64,000 bases of DNA from Lachnospiraceae bacterium UBA7199 (GTDB lineage: Bacteria > Bacillota > Clostridia > Lachnospirales > Lachnospiraceae), in NCBI GenBank assembly GCA_002490775.1, contig DKUR01000022.1:27541-91540 (forward strand), written 5' to 3'. The position numbers were made by a program, and so were the translations under genes. Each line of letters begins with the position of its first letter. Positions within the stretch are counted from its first letter, which is position 1. This document shows, in pieces, positions 9,630-18,948 of the stretch. Below the pieces are notes generated by a model. The model saw only the letters and a list, made by a program, of their open reading frames with translations, searched no databases and was not told the origin of the DNA.

Positions 9630-9650
9630 GATAAAAATCAGAAAAATATA

Positions 9651-9735
9651 CTAACAGTTATAATTGTATTCCTGTGGTTTCTGTATTTGTAGAAGGTAAA
9701 AATCTATACTAACGGTAAAGAAATATTACTGTTAG
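9651..9735 (+). promoter_or_regulatory. Candidate Xre operator sites
   Basis: A near-perfect palindrome at 9709-9735 reads CTAACGGTAA, 7 bases, TTACTGTTAG, with one mismatch. It runs into the ribosome site of the small Xre gene. A matching half-site CTAACAGTTA lies at 9651-9660. Both are preceded by TA (TATACTAAC), giving two direct copies of TATACTAACNGT about 58 bases apart. This layout fits autoregulation by the adjacent Xre protein, which is inference. Confidence 0.55.
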
Positions 9736-9745
9736 GAAGGTGCAT

Positions 9746-10054
9746 ATGGATTTAACAAGTATAGGGAAACACATTAGGGAAAAAAGAATATCAAAATCGT
9801 GGAAGCAGGATGATCTGGCAGAAGAGACAGAGTTGAGCGTTGTATATGTTGGAATGATAGAGCGGGGTGAGAAAATGCCCAGATTGGAAACCTTCATAAA
9901 AATACTAAATGCCTTAGATGCTTCAGCGGATGAAGTACTGGAGGATGTACTGAAAGAAGGGTATAGAATCAGAGTGAGCAAATACGCTCAGAAACTTGAT
10001 GCAATGTCAGAGAATCAAAGAGATTTGTTTTTTCAATTGATTGATGCGCTTTAA
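9746..10054 (+). CDS. Xre-family helix-turn-helix regulator
   Basis: A 102-residue protein made mostly of one HTH_3 domain (residues 5-62: GKHIREKRISKSWKQDDLA, then SVVYVGMIERGEKMP). A short helical C-terminus follows (about 75-102) that may mediate dimerisation. I prefer the ATG at 9746, which sits five bases after TAGGAAGG, over the GTG at 9740, which overlaps that site. An imperfect palindrome covers the region just upstream and is a likely self-operator. No toxin or phage gene is adjacent, so this is a stand-alone regulator with unknown targets. Confidence 0.85.
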   Translation: MDLTSIGKHIREKRISKSWKQDDLAEETELSVVYVGMIERGEKMPRLETFIKILNALDASADEVLEDVLKEGYRIRVSKYAQKLDAMSENQRDLFFQLIDAL

Positions 10055-10089
10055 GACAGTAAGTTTAAGCGTAGTGTAAGGAATTCATT

Positions 10090-10114
10090 AGATGCCCCGT
10101 AAAGCGGGGCATCT
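10090..10114 (+). terminator. Hairpin between convergent xre and pyrG
   Basis: A perfect 10-bp GC-rich stem AGATGCCCCG/CGGGGCATCT has a TAAAG loop. Neither side carries a long T-run, but its position between two convergent genes fits a shared, bidirectional terminator. Confidence 0.6.
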
Positions 10115-10145
10115 GTTATGTAAGCGGCGGGTGGACATATATTTT

Positions 10146-11756
10146 TTAATGGTTTCTGCTGTTTTCTATTGCTGCTTTTACAAATCCCTTAAATAATGGA
10201 TGAGGTCTGTTAGGTCTGGATTTTAATTCAGGATGACCTTGTGTTGCGATAAAAAAGGGATGATCGGAAAGCTCACACATCTCAACAATCCGTCCGTCAG
10301 GAGAAAGGCCGGAGAGCTTCATACCATGTTCTGTCAACAGGGCGCGGTAATCGTTATTTACCTCATAGCGGTGTCTGTGGCGTTCATAAATCATTTCCTC
10401 ACCATAGAGCTGATAGGCAATGGAGGTCTTATCCAGCATACAGGGGTAGGAACCCAGCCTTAAAGTGCCTCCTATATTTTCTACGCCATTCTGGTCAGGC
10501 ATAAGGGCAATGACTGGATGGGTGGTTCCGGCGTCAAGCTCGATACTGTTGGCATCACGATAGCCTACTTCATTTCGGACAAATTCCACAATAGAAAGCT
10601 GCATGCCAAGGCAGAGCCCCAGAAAAGGAATCTTGTGGGTTCTTGCATAGTTTATGGCGCAGATTTTTCCTTCAATTCCGCGGGGGCCAAAACCTCCGGG
10701 AACAAGAATCCCGTTTACCGTTCCTAAAAGCTCATTTACGGTTTCTGCTGTTACCGTTTCAGAGTCAACCCATTTGATATTTACAGTTACATGATTGGAA
10801 ATACCGCCATGCTTTAAAGATTCTACTACGCTTATGTAGGCATCATGAAGTTTTACATATTTCCCCACAATTGCAATGGTGACTTCGCCATCGGGAGAGC
10901 GCAGAGATTCTACCATAGCCTTCCAGTCTGTCAGGTCCGGTTCAGGACATGACAGTTTTAGACATTCGCAGGCAGCTTGTGCAAGATGTTCTTTTTCCAT
11001 AGCAAGAGGAGCTTCATACAGATATTCAACATCCAGGTTTTGCAATACATGATGATTAGGAACGTTGCAGAAAAGGGCAATTTTATCCTTGATGCCCTGG
11101 TCTAAAGGATACTCGCTTCGGCATACCAGAATATCAGGCCAAAGCCCCATTCCCTGTAATTCCTTTACGCTTGCCTGGGTTGGCTTTGTCTTCATTTCCT
11201 GAGATGCTTTTAGATAAGGGATTAAGGTTACATGAATTAAAATTGCATTTTCGTGCCCAACCTCATGCTGAAATTGCCTGATGGATTCAAGAAAAGGCTG
11301 GCTTTCAATGTCGCCGACAGTGCCGCCGACTTCAATAATTGCAATTCTTGTTTCGTCATCAGTGAAATTACGGTAAAATCGGCTTTTGATTTCATTTGTA
11401 ATATGAGGAATTACCTGAACAGTTCCTCCCCCATAGTCGCCGCGGCGTTCTTTTTGAAGGACGGACCAATAGATTTTTCCGGTGGTTACGTTAGAGTTTT
11501 TATCCAGATTTTCATCAATAAACCGTTCATAATGTCCCAAGTCCAGGTCTGTTTCTGTTCCGTCATCAGTAACAAAAACTTCTCCATGCTGAATGGGATT
11601 CATGGTACCCGGATCAATATTGATATAAGGATCAAACTTCTGCATGGTTACCGTGTATCCACGCGCTTTTAGCAATCTTCCCAATGAAGCGGCTGTGATT
11701 CCCTTGCCCAGGCCTGAAACAACGCCGCCGGTTACAAAAACATATTTTACTGCCAT
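10146..11756 (-). CDS. pyrG: CTP synthase
   Basis: CTP synthase makes CTP from UTP, ATP and glutamine. The protein has 536 residues from the start [19 protein letters not shown]; an upstream in-frame extension to 11858 would cross the leader terminator and is rejected. The N-terminal synthetase domain has the SGLGKG P-loop and the [12 protein letters not shown] block. The C-terminal glutamine amidotransferase domain has the nucleophile elbow FLGLCLGMQ and the catalytic His/Glu near [15 protein letters not shown] lies 12-18 bases upstream of the ATG. A sigma-A-type promoter, a terminator hairpin and a dispersed palindromic repeat lie in the leader, suggesting control by attenuation. Confidence 0.97.
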   Translation of the reverse strand: MAVKYVFVTGGVVSGLGKGITAASLGRLLKARGYTVTMQKFDPYINIDPGTMNPIQHGEVFVTDDGTETDLDLGHYERFIDENLDKNSNVTTGKIYWSVLQKERRGDYGGGTVQVIPHITNEIKSRFYRNFTDDETRIAIIEVGGTVGDIESQPFLESIRQFQHEVGHENAILIHVTLIPYLKASQEMKTKPTQASVKELQGMGLWPDILVCRSEYPLDQGIKDKIALFCNVPNHHVLQNLDVEYLYEAPLAMEKEHLAQAACECLKLSCPEPDLTDWKAMVESLRSPDGEVTIAIVGKYVKLHDAYISVVESLKHGGISNHVTVNIKWVDSETVTAETVNELLGTVNGILVPGGFGPRGIEGKICAINYARTHKIPFLGLCLGMQLSIVEFVRNEVGYRDANSIELDAGTTHPVIALMPDQNGVENIGGTLRLGSYPCMLDKTSIAYQLYGEEMIYERHRHRYEVNNDYRALLTEHGMKLSGLSPDGRIVEMCELSDHPFFIATQGHPELKSRPNRPHPLFKGFVKAAIENSRNH

Positions 11757-11791
11757 AATTTTCCCGTGCTCCTTAAAATTGGTATAATGAA

Positions 11792-11829
11792 ACAACGGAT
11801 GCCAGGCTTTGCCAGTCATCCTTATGTTA
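11792..11829 (-). repeat. AACATAAGG palindromic repeat, copy 1 (pyrG leader)
   Basis: On the reverse strand this starts AACATAAGGATG and forms the hairpin GGATGaCtGGC-AAA-GCCtGGCATCC (two mismatches). It is about 40 bases long and differs from the copy at 56453-56492 at only about 3 positions. It lies between the leader terminator and the pyrG start codon, so it is transcribed in the pyrG mRNA. Confidence 0.8.
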
Positions 11830-11831
11830 AT

Positions 11832-11867
11832 AAAAAAGGCACTATGAGTAGGTCTCATAGCGCCTTT
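11832..11867 (-). terminator. Intrinsic terminator inside the pyrG leader
   Basis: On the reverse strand a 13-bp stem (AAGGCGCTATGAG with CTCATAGTGCCTT, one G-U pair) has a 5-base loop and is followed by a run of T. It begins only about 10-15 bases after the expected transcription start and well before the pyrG start. It looks like a transcription attenuator. Bacillus pyrG is also attenuated, but there the transcript starts GGGC; that start is not evident here. Confidence 0.8.
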
Positions 11868-11880
11868 GCTTTATGTTAAA

Positions 11881-11909
11881 ATTTTAGCATTGAGAGTTTG
11901 GGTTGTCAA
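11881..11909 (-). promoter_or_regulatory. pyrG promoter
   Basis: On the reverse strand TTGACA (11909-11904), a 17-base spacer and TAAAAT (11886-11881) form a near-consensus sigma-A promoter. Transcription would start about 7 bases downstream, just before the leader terminator. Confidence 0.8.
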
Positions 11910-12034
11910 TAGACTTTGCTGTTACATTTATTTATAAAAAATTGATATTAGTTCATTTCTTTTTTATGGAATAATAGTGAGGATTGTGCTACAATGAAAA
12001 TCGGTGTTAGATATGAAAAACAAAAGAAGGCAGT

Positions 12035-13528
12035 ATGAAAGCGGCAGGTTATTTTATGAGAGCGGGATTTGATAATGACAAGTATTTGAAAATGCAGTCG
12101 GAGCATATTGAGGAGAGAATCAATAAATTTGGGGATAAATTGTACCTTGAATTTGGCGGAAAGCTGTTTGATGATTATCATGCATCAAGGGTTCTGCCGG
12201 GTTTTCAACCGGACAGTAAGCTGCGTATGCTGATGCAGCTTTCTGACAGAGCAGAAATTATTATTGTTATAAATGCCGCAGATATTGAAAAAAATAAAAT
12301 ACGTGGAGACCTTGGAATTCCCTATGATGAAGATGTCCAAAGATTAATGCAGGAATTTGAAGGACGTGGTCTTTACGTAGGAAGCGTAGTGCTGACACAT
12401 TACGCAGGACAGACGAGGGCTGCTGATTTTAAAGAAAGACTGGAGAAAAAAAATGTAAAGGTGTATCTGCATTATGCAATTGAAGGATATCCTTCTAATA
12501 TTCCACTGATTGTCAGTGATGAAGGTTACGGCAGAAATGAATATATCGAAACCACAAGGCCCCTTGTGGTAGTTACAGCGCCGGGGCCTGGAAGCGGCAA
12601 GATGGCAACCTGTTTGTCACAGCTATATCATGATAACAAGAGAGGAATCAAAGCAGGGTATGCCAAGTATGAGACTTTTCCTATCTGGAATATTCCTTTA
12701 AAGCATCCGGTTAATCTTGCGTATGAAGCAGCTACCGCAGATTTAAATGACATTAATATGATCGATCCCTTTCATCTGGAAACTTATGGAGAGACCACTG
12801 TTAATTATAATCGGGATATTGAGATATTTCCAGTTTTAAACGCTATTTTTGAAGGGATTTATGGGGAAAATCCTTATAAATCTCCTACTGACATGGGTGT
12901 CAATATGGCAGGCAACTGTATTGTGGATGATGAGGTCTGCCGTCAGGCTTCCTACATGGAAATTATCCGCCGTTATTATACGGCAATGAATGATGTGATC
13001 AGGGGAAAAGCCAAAGAAAATGATGTTTATAAGATAGAACTCATCATGAAGCAGGCAAAGATAACCACAGACGACAGAAAGGTGACTGTTGCGGCAAGGC
13101 AGCGGGAGATGGAGTTAGGAGTTCCCACTGCGGCAATTGAACTTTCTGACGGGACTGTCATTACTTCCAAGACTACAGATCTTTTAGGAGCATCAGCTGC
13201 TTTGCTGTTAAATGCATTAAAGTATTTGGGGGGAGTAGATCATGATACGCATTTGATCTCGCCGGAAGCGATTGAACCGATTCAGGAATTAAAGACCAAA
13301 TATTTGGGAGGGAAAAATCCACGTCTTCATACAGATGAAATCTTGATTGCCCTTTCAATCTCAGCATGTAATGATCCTAATGCCAGAAAAGCATTAGAGC
13401 AGATTCCCAAATTAAAAGGATGTCAGGTACATACTTCTGTAATGCTTTCAGAAGTTGATATAAAAACATTTAAGAAACTGGGCGTAGACTTAACCAGTGA
13501 ACCAATTTTAAAAGGAAAGAGTATCTAA
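12035..13528 (+). CDS. DUF1846 family protein
   Basis: A 497-residue protein that matches the DUF1846 (UPF0371) family from its opening GFDNDKYLKMQSEHIEERI through the GPGSGKMATCLSQLYHD loop near residue 190. That loop resembles a nucleotide-binding P-loop. The function is not established, though a structure of a streptococcal member is known and members are widespread in Firmicutes. The start at 12035 is preceded by AGAAGG at 6-base spacing. An ATG at 12056 (MRAGFDND) would match shorter family members and cannot be excluded. The stop codon abuts ftsH, so the two genes are probably cotranscribed. Confidence 0.85.
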   Translation: MKAAGYFMRAGFDNDKYLKMQSEHIEERINKFGDKLYLEFGGKLFDDYHASRVLPGFQPDSKLRMLMQLSDRAEIIIVINAADIEKNKIRGDLGIPYDEDVQRLMQEFEGRGLYVGSVVLTHYAGQTRAADFKERLEKKNVKVYLHYAIEGYPSNIPLIVSDEGYGRNEYIETTRPLVVVTAPGPGSGKMATCLSQLYHDNKRGIKAGYAKYETFPIWNIPLKHPVNLAYEAATADLNDINMIDPFHLETYGETTVNYNRDIEIFPVLNAIFEGIYGENPYKSPTDMGVNMAGNCIVDDEVCRQASYMEIIRRYYTAMNDVIRGKAKENDVYKIELIMKQAKITTDDRKVTVAARQREMELGVPTAAIELSDGTVITSKTTDLLGASAALLLNALKYLGGVDHDTHLISPEAIEPIQELKTKYLGGKNPRLHTDEILIALSISACNDPNARKALEQIPKLKGCQVHTSVMLSEVDIKTFKKLGVDLTSEPILKGKSI

Positions 13529-15808
13529 ATGAGTGAAAACAATTTAAACCAGTATGACGGCGGCCTTGGAGGAAACGGCGGTCCGTCCAACAACAATGGA
13601 AATAATGGTTCCGGCGGTCCGGGAGGGCCGGGGAGGGATCCAAGAAAACAAAATATCATTATGTTTGTCATTGCGGCGCTTTTATCCCTTCTTCTGGTCA
13701 GTTCTTTTGTGAAACTGATTACAGGGGATTCGGAGAAAGAAATCAGCTATAATGAATTTGTTCAAATGCTGGAAGAGGAAAAAATAGACTCTGTAGTGAT
13801 CGGATCGGACAGAATTTATGTGCAGGCCAAGGCGGAACAGACAGCGGTTTCCCCGCTTATGTATTTGTACGGCATGAATCCTTCCGCAAATTATTATACA
13901 GGAAAAATTGAAGATGATGATACTTTAACAGCACGTCTTTTGGAACATAATGTGGAAGTGAAAGGACAGGTGGCAGATGGCACCAGCACGGTGATTACGT
14001 TTCTTTTGTCCTATGTGTTTCCCTTTATTTTAATGTGGGTGCTTTTAAGCCTTCTTTTCAGAAAAATGTCCAAGGGCGGCGGTCCTATGGGAGTAGGAAA
14101 AAGCAATGCCAAGGTTTATGTACAGAGGGAAACCGGCATCAGCTTTAAGGATGTAGCAGGTGAAGATGAAGCAAAGGAATCCCTGCAGGAGGTAGTGGAT
14201 TTTCTGCATAATCCTGGGAAATATGCAAAAATAGGCGCTAAATTGCCAAAAGGAGCGCTTTTGGTAGGCCCTCCTGGTACCGGTAAAACTCTGCTTGCAA
14301 AAGCAGTGGCAGGAGAGGCAAAGGTTCCTTTCTTTTCCCTTTCAGGTTCTGACTTTATTGAATTGTATGTTGGTGTTGGTGCTTCCAGAGTTAGAGATTT
14401 GTTTAAGGAAGCAACGAAAAATGCGCCCTGTATTATTTTTATTGATGAGATCGATGCCATTGGGCGGAGCCGTGATAATAAATATGGCGGCGGAAATGAA
14501 GAAAGAGAACAGACGCTAAACCAGCTCCTTTCCGAGATGGACGGTTTTGACACCTCCAAAGGAATTTTGGTACTAGGTGCAACCAATCGTCCGGAAATTT
14601 TGGATAAAGCACTTCTGCGTCCGGGACGTTTTGACAGAAGAATCATTGTGGATAAGCCTGATTTGAAAGGCAGGGTAGAGATTCTTAAGGTTCATGCAAA
14701 GGATGTCCATTTGGATGACAGCGTGGATTTAGATGCCATTGCCCTTGCTACCAGCGGTGCAGTAGGCGCAGATCTTGCTAACATGATCAATGAAGCAGCA
14801 ATCAATGCAGTACAGCATGGAAGAGAGTACGTAACACAAAAAGATTTGTTTGATGCGGTAGAACAGGTGCTGGTTGGAAAAGAAAAGAAGGACCGCATAA
14901 TGAGCAAGGAAGAACGTAAGATCGTATCCTATCATGAGGTTGGTCATGCACTTATAAGTGCTCTTCAGAAAAATTCTGAGCCGGTGCAAAAGATTACTAT
15001 TGTACCTAGGACGATGGGAGCTTTGGGATATGTGATGCATGTTCCTGAGGAAGAAAAATACCTGCAGACGAAAGAAGAACTTCATGACAGATTAGTGAGT
15101 CTGTTAGGAGGACGCGCAGCGGAAGAGATCGTATTTGGAAATGTGACTACAGGAGCCGCTAATGATATTGAGCAGGCCACCAATCTTGTTACGAACATGG
15201 TTACCAGGTTTGGCATGAGCAAGCGTTTTGGACTTATGGGGCTTGCTACAGTGGAAAGTGAGTATTTAGGCGGCGGAGCAAGACTTACATGCAGTGACAG
15301 GACAGCGGCCGACGTGGATACGGAGATCATGGAAACATTAAAGCAATGTTATGATGAGGCCAAAGAACTGCTTGCAGGCAACAGGGAATTGATGGATAAA
15401 CTTGCAGCACATTTGATCGAGAAGGAGACTATCAGCGGCAAGGAGTTTATGAAAATTTACCGGAAAGAAAAAGGGATACCGGAACCTGTGGAGGAAGATA
15501 AGGAAAAAGAAAGCAAAGAAAGTGTCAAGGAGACTGACAGTTTTTTTGATGCGAAAAAACAGGATTCTTTTTTTGGAATGGAGGATGCGGCAGCTTCACA
15601 AAACAAAGATCTTGCAGAAGAAAAGGCAGCAGATGAGGCAAAGCCGGTATTAGAAAATAAAGATGTAAAAGTTAAAAATGGACTGGAAGATGAAACTGCC
15701 GACAAGGCAAAAGATCAGGAAGGTCATCAGAAGGAAGAGAATAGGACAGATAATGAAAGTAAGGTACGGGGCAGGTTTTCTAATGCTTCTTCGGATCTTT
15801 TCGATTAA
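13529..15808 (+). CDS. ftsH: ATP-dependent zinc metalloprotease FtsH
   Basis: A membrane-bound AAA+ protease of 759 residues that degrades membrane and some cytosolic proteins. Order: a Gly/Asn-rich N-terminal tail (1-35), TM1 (about 43-62), an external domain, TM2 (about 150-172), the AAA module with Walker A GPPGTGKT (about 246-253), Walker B IIFIDEID and the second region of homology, and the peptidase domain with zinc motif HEVGH (about 468-472). It ends in a roughly 110-residue Glu/Lys-rich tail. The family usually has about 610-700 residues, so both ends are extended. It starts directly after the DUF1846 stop, with AAAGGAAAG nine bases upstream. Confidence 0.97.
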   Translation: MSENNLNQYDGGLGGNGGPSNNNGNNGSGGPGGPGRDPRKQNIIMFVIAALLSLLLVSSFVKLITGDSEKEISYNEFVQMLEEEKIDSVVIGSDRIYVQAKAEQTAVSPLMYLYGMNPSANYYTGKIEDDDTLTARLLEHNVEVKGQVADGTSTVITFLLSYVFPFILMWVLLSLLFRKMSKGGGPMGVGKSNAKVYVQRETGISFKDVAGEDEAKESLQEVVDFLHNPGKYAKIGAKLPKGALLVGPPGTGKTLLAKAVAGEAKVPFFSLSGSDFIELYVGVGASRVRDLFKEATKNAPCIIFIDEIDAIGRSRDNKYGGGNEEREQTLNQLLSEMDGFDTSKGILVLGATNRPEILDKALLRPGRFDRRIIVDKPDLKGRVEILKVHAKDVHLDDSVDLDAIALATSGAVGADLANMINEAAINAVQHGREYVTQKDLFDAVEQVLVGKEKKDRIMSKEERKIVSYHEVGHALISALQKNSEPVQKITIVPRTMGALGYVMHVPEEEKYLQTKEELHDRLVSLLGGRAAEEIVFGNVTTGAANDIEQATNLVTNMVTRFGMSKRFGLMGLATVESEYLGGGARLTCSDRTAADVDTEIMETLKQCYDEAKELLAGNRELMDKLAAHLIEKETISGKEFMKIYRKEKGIPEPVEEDKEKESKESVKETDSFFDAKKQDSFFGMEDAAASQNKDLAEEKAADEAKPVLENKDVKVKNGLEDETADKAKDQEGHQKEENRTDNESKVRGRFSNASSDLFD

Positions 15809-15812
15809 AACA

Positions 15813-15838
15813 GCAAGCGCTCCTTTGGGGGCGCTTGC
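15813..15838 (+). terminator. Probable terminator after ftsH
   Basis: The inverted repeat GCAAGCGC/GCGCTTGC with a short CC/GG extension and a small loop lies 4 bases after the stop. Only a short TT follows, so it is a moderate-strength candidate. Confidence 0.65.
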
Positions 15839-15925
15839 TTCCTGTGTGTCGATTTTTGGCGGCTGTATGTGAGAGAATGCAAACATTTTATCTCTCATTA
15901 TTTATCAAGCGGGAGGAATTTATAG

Positions 15926-17791
15926 ATGTTTGATTTTCAGGAGGAATTAAAAAAGCTCCCTCATTGTCCGGGAGTATATATTATGCGTGATGATATGGAA
16001 CATATTATTTATGTTGGAAAAGCAGTAGATCTTCACAGCCGGGTAAGGTCTTATTTCCGCAAAAATATTGGCAGGGGACCTCAGATAGATAAAATGGTCA
16101 CATTGATCAGCCGGTTTGAATATATTGTCACTGATTCTGAAGTAGAGGCACTTGTGCTGGAAAATAATTTGATTAAAGAGCATAGTCCTAAATATAATAC
16201 TCTGCTCAAGGACGATAAGACATATCCTTATATTAAAGTAACGCTGGGAGAGGAGTATCCAAGAGTATTGTTTTCCAGACAGATGAAAAAGGACCGTTCC
16301 AAGTATTTTGGCCCCTATACCAGTGCAGCGGCAGTGAAGGATACCATCGATCTGATTAATAAGCTTTATCAGCTTCGCACCTGCAGCAAAAATCTCCCAA
16401 AGGAATGTGGGAATGACAGGGCATGCTTAAATTATCATATTAAGCAGTGTATGGCGCCCTGTCAGGGTAATATTTCCAAAGAAGAATATCAGCAGCAAAT
16501 CAAGAAAGCCTTGGATTTTTTGAATGGCAGTTATCAGGATACCCTAAAAGAGCTGGAACAAAAAATGCAGGAGGCTTCACAGCAAATGGAATTTGAGGAA
16601 GCAATCCGGTACAGAGATTTGTATAACAGTGTGAAACAGATTGCTTCAAAGCAGAAGATTACTGACAGTACAGGCGAGGATAAAGATGTAATCGCTTTGG
16701 CAATAGATGATAAGGATGCAGTGGTACAGGTCTTTTTTGTCCGGGATGGGAAGTTGATAGGAAGAGAACATTTTTATATGACACATGTGTCAGGAATGCC
16801 TGCGAAACAGATTTTGCTGGATTTTGTAAAACAGTTTTATGCGGGTACTCCATTTATTCCCAGAGAGCTGATGCTGCAGGAGGAGATAGAGGATGTAGAT
16901 GTGATAGAGCAATGGCTTTCCAACCGGCGGGGAGGCAGAGTTTATGTGCGGGTGCCAAAAATCGGTACCAAGGAAAAGCTGGTGGAACTTGCAGGAAAAA
17001 ACGCCATGCTGGTGTTGACACAGGATAAGGAGCGTATCAGGCGGGAAGAGGGGAGAACCATCGGCGCAGTTAAAGAGATTGCAGGTCTTTTGGGACTTAC
17101 ACAGGCTGGCCGGATGGAAGCTTATGATATTTCCAATATCAGTGGTTTTGCAAATGTAGGCTCTATGGTGGTTTTTGAAAAAGGAAAGGCTAAGCGCAGT
17201 GATTATAGAAAATTTCGAATTAAAACCGTTTCAGGACCTGATGACTATGCATGTATGAGGGAGGTGCTCACCAGAAGATTTCTTCATGGCATGGAAGAAA
17301 AAAAGGAACTGGATGATAAAGAGCTGGAGAAAGAATTTGGAAGTTTTACCAGATTCCCGGATTTGATTTTAATGGATGGCGGTAAAGGGCAGGTAAATAT
17401 CGCGCTTCAAGTATTGGATGAACTTAAGCTGGATATTCCGGTGTGCGGCATGGTGAAGGACGACAATCATAATACCCGGGGATTGTACTATAATAATGAG
17501 GAAATAGGAATTGACAGAAACAGCGAAGGGTTTAAACTGATTACCAGAATACAGGACGAGGCACATAGATTTGCAATCGAATACCACAGATCCCTCCGCT
17601 CCAAGGCTCAGGTAAAATCGGTGCTTGATGAGATTCCAGGAGTAGGACCATCAAGAAGAAAGGCACTGATGAGGTGTTTTAAATCCATAGAAGAAGTAAA
17701 AAATGCTGATATAGAGACGCTGGCAGGGGTAGATGAGATTCCAGAGTCAGTAGCCCGCGGGATCTATGAATTTTTTCATGGAAAAGGATGA
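15926..17791 (+). CDS. uvrC: Excinuclease ABC subunit C
   Basis: UvrC makes both incisions in nucleotide-excision repair with UvrB. The 621 residues hold the N-terminal GIY-YIG nuclease ([19 protein letters not shown]), a Cys-rich cluster (CSKN...CGND...CLNY...CMAPC), the UVR motif (about 200-235), the RNase H-like C-terminal nuclease ([11 protein letters not shown]...[10 protein letters not shown]) and terminal helix-hairpin-helix motifs ([13 protein letters not shown]). GGGAGGA lies 10 bases upstream. It is followed by hprK, a neighbour often seen in Clostridia. Confidence 0.97.
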   Translation: MFDFQEELKKLPHCPGVYIMRDDMEHIIYVGKAVDLHSRVRSYFRKNIGRGPQIDKMVTLISRFEYIVTDSEVEALVLENNLIKEHSPKYNTLLKDDKTYPYIKVTLGEEYPRVLFSRQMKKDRSKYFGPYTSAAAVKDTIDLINKLYQLRTCSKNLPKECGNDRACLNYHIKQCMAPCQGNISKEEYQQQIKKALDFLNGSYQDTLKELEQKMQEASQQMEFEEAIRYRDLYNSVKQIASKQKITDSTGEDKDVIALAIDDKDAVVQVFFVRDGKLIGREHFYMTHVSGMPAKQILLDFVKQFYAGTPFIPRELMLQEEIEDVDVIEQWLSNRRGGRVYVRVPKIGTKEKLVELAGKNAMLVLTQDKERIRREEGRTIGAVKEIAGLLGLTQAGRMEAYDISNISGFANVGSMVVFEKGKAKRSDYRKFRIKTVSGPDDYACMREVLTRRFLHGMEEKKELDDKELEKEFGSFTRFPDLILMDGGKGQVNIALQVLDELKLDIPVCGMVKDDNHNTRGLYYNNEEIGIDRNSEGFKLITRIQDEAHRFAIEYHRSLRSKAQVKSVLDEIPGVGPSRRKALMRCFKSIEEVKNADIETLAGVDEIPESVARGIYEFFHGKG

Positions 17792-17805
17792 GCTGGCGGG
17801 AACTA

Positions 17806-17834
17806 TTGTGATTGTAAATTTTCTGTGATACAAT
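17806..17834 (+). promoter_or_regulatory. Probable hprK promoter
   Basis: TTGTGA (17806-17811), 17 bases and TACAAT (17829-17834) give a good sigma-A match 73 bases before hprK. A second AT-rich TATAAT-like stretch lies nearer the gene, so the start site is not certain. Confidence 0.5.
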
Positions 17835-17906
17835 ATCGCTAGGTATAGACACAATGTATTTTCATGTTTTTGTTATAAAATAATATAATTAGAAAAGGAG
17901 CAAGGT

Positions 17907-18848
17907 ATGTCCAACGTAAAACTTGAACGGATCATTGAAAAAATGCAGCTTGAAAATCTGACTCCTGAGTTAGATATTTCCAAGATCAGGGTTACCCAGC
18001 CTGATATTAACAGACCGGCGCTTCAGATGGCAGGTTATTTTGAGCATTTTGAAGCTACCAGACTACAGATCATAGGATTTGTGGAATATACTTATATGGA
18101 GGGACTGCCGGAAGCAAGAAAAAAAGAAATTTATCAAAGACTTCTCTCATGCGAAATACCGGCAATTGTTTTTTGCCGTGAATTAAAGCCGGATGAGCTT
18201 TTTATGCGCACTGCAATTGAAAACAACGTTCCTATTCTGATGACGAAAAAGTCCACTTCCGGTTTTATGTCTGAGATCATAAGATGGCTGAATGTTATGC
18301 TTGCGCCCTGCATTTCCGTTCATGGTGTTTTGGTGGATGTTTATGGTGAGGGAGTATTGATCACAGGAGAAAGCGGAATTGGTAAATCGGAGGCAGCATT
18401 GGAACTGATCAAGAGAGGGCATCGTCTTGTGACAGATGATGCGGTTGAGATCAGGAAGGTAAGTGATGATACACTGGTTGGTTCTGCTCCTGATATTACA
18501 AAGCATTTTATTGAACTTAGAGGAATTGGAATCGTGGATGTTAAGACTTTGTTTGGTGTTTCCAGCGTTAAGGATACTCAGAACATTGATTTGGTCATCC
18601 GCCTGGAGGACTGGGATAAGGAAAAAGAATACGACAGGCTTGGTCTTGAAGAGGAATACACGGAATATTTGGGCAATAAGATCGTATGCCACAACATTCC
18701 CATACGTCCCGGCCGGAATTTAGCCATTATTTGTGAGTCAGCAGCAATTAATCACCGCCAGAAGAAGATGGGATACAATGCAGCCCAGGAACTTTACAGA
18801 AGAGTACAGGAGTCTCTCACAAAAGGACGCGATGAAGATGAGGATTAA
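17907..18848 (+). CDS. hprK: HPr kinase/phosphorylase
   Basis: A bifunctional enzyme that phosphorylates and dephosphorylates Ser46 of HPr and Crh in response to fructose-1,6-bisphosphate, ATP and phosphate (family knowledge). It has 313 residues: an N-terminal domain, then the catalytic domain with Walker A GESGIGKSE (about 153-161) and the signature region HFIELRGIGIVDV. The AAAAGGAG site fits the ATG. It begins a cluster with glucokinase, murB, rapZ, whiA and an HPr-like gene whose product keeps the serine target. Confidence 0.96.
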   Translation: MSNVKLERIIEKMQLENLTPELDISKIRVTQPDINRPALQMAGYFEHFEATRLQIIGFVEYTYMEGLPEARKKEIYQRLLSCEIPAIVFCRELKPDELFMRTAIENNVPILMTKKSTSGFMSEIIRWLNVMLAPCISVHGVLVDVYGEGVLITGESGIGKSEAALELIKRGHRLVTDDAVEIRKVSDDTLVGSAPDITKHFIELRGIGIVDVKTLFGVSSVKDTQNIDLVIRLEDWDKEKEYDRLGLEEEYTEYLGNKIVCHNIPIRPGRNLAIICESAAINHRQKKMGYNAAQELYRRVQESLTKGRDEDED

Positions 18849-18948
18849 TCTTCATATATAATAAGTAGATGACAGTACAGCTAATGATTTTAAAAAATAA
18901 AGGCATAAAATCGTACAATTAAAATAAAGATAAAGAGAGGGGAAGCTT

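Noticed and set aside
11757..11858. N-terminal extension of PyrG
   Set aside because: It would cover the leader terminator and the palindromic repeat. CTP synthases begin at [15 protein letters not shown] sequence, which has a ribosome site.
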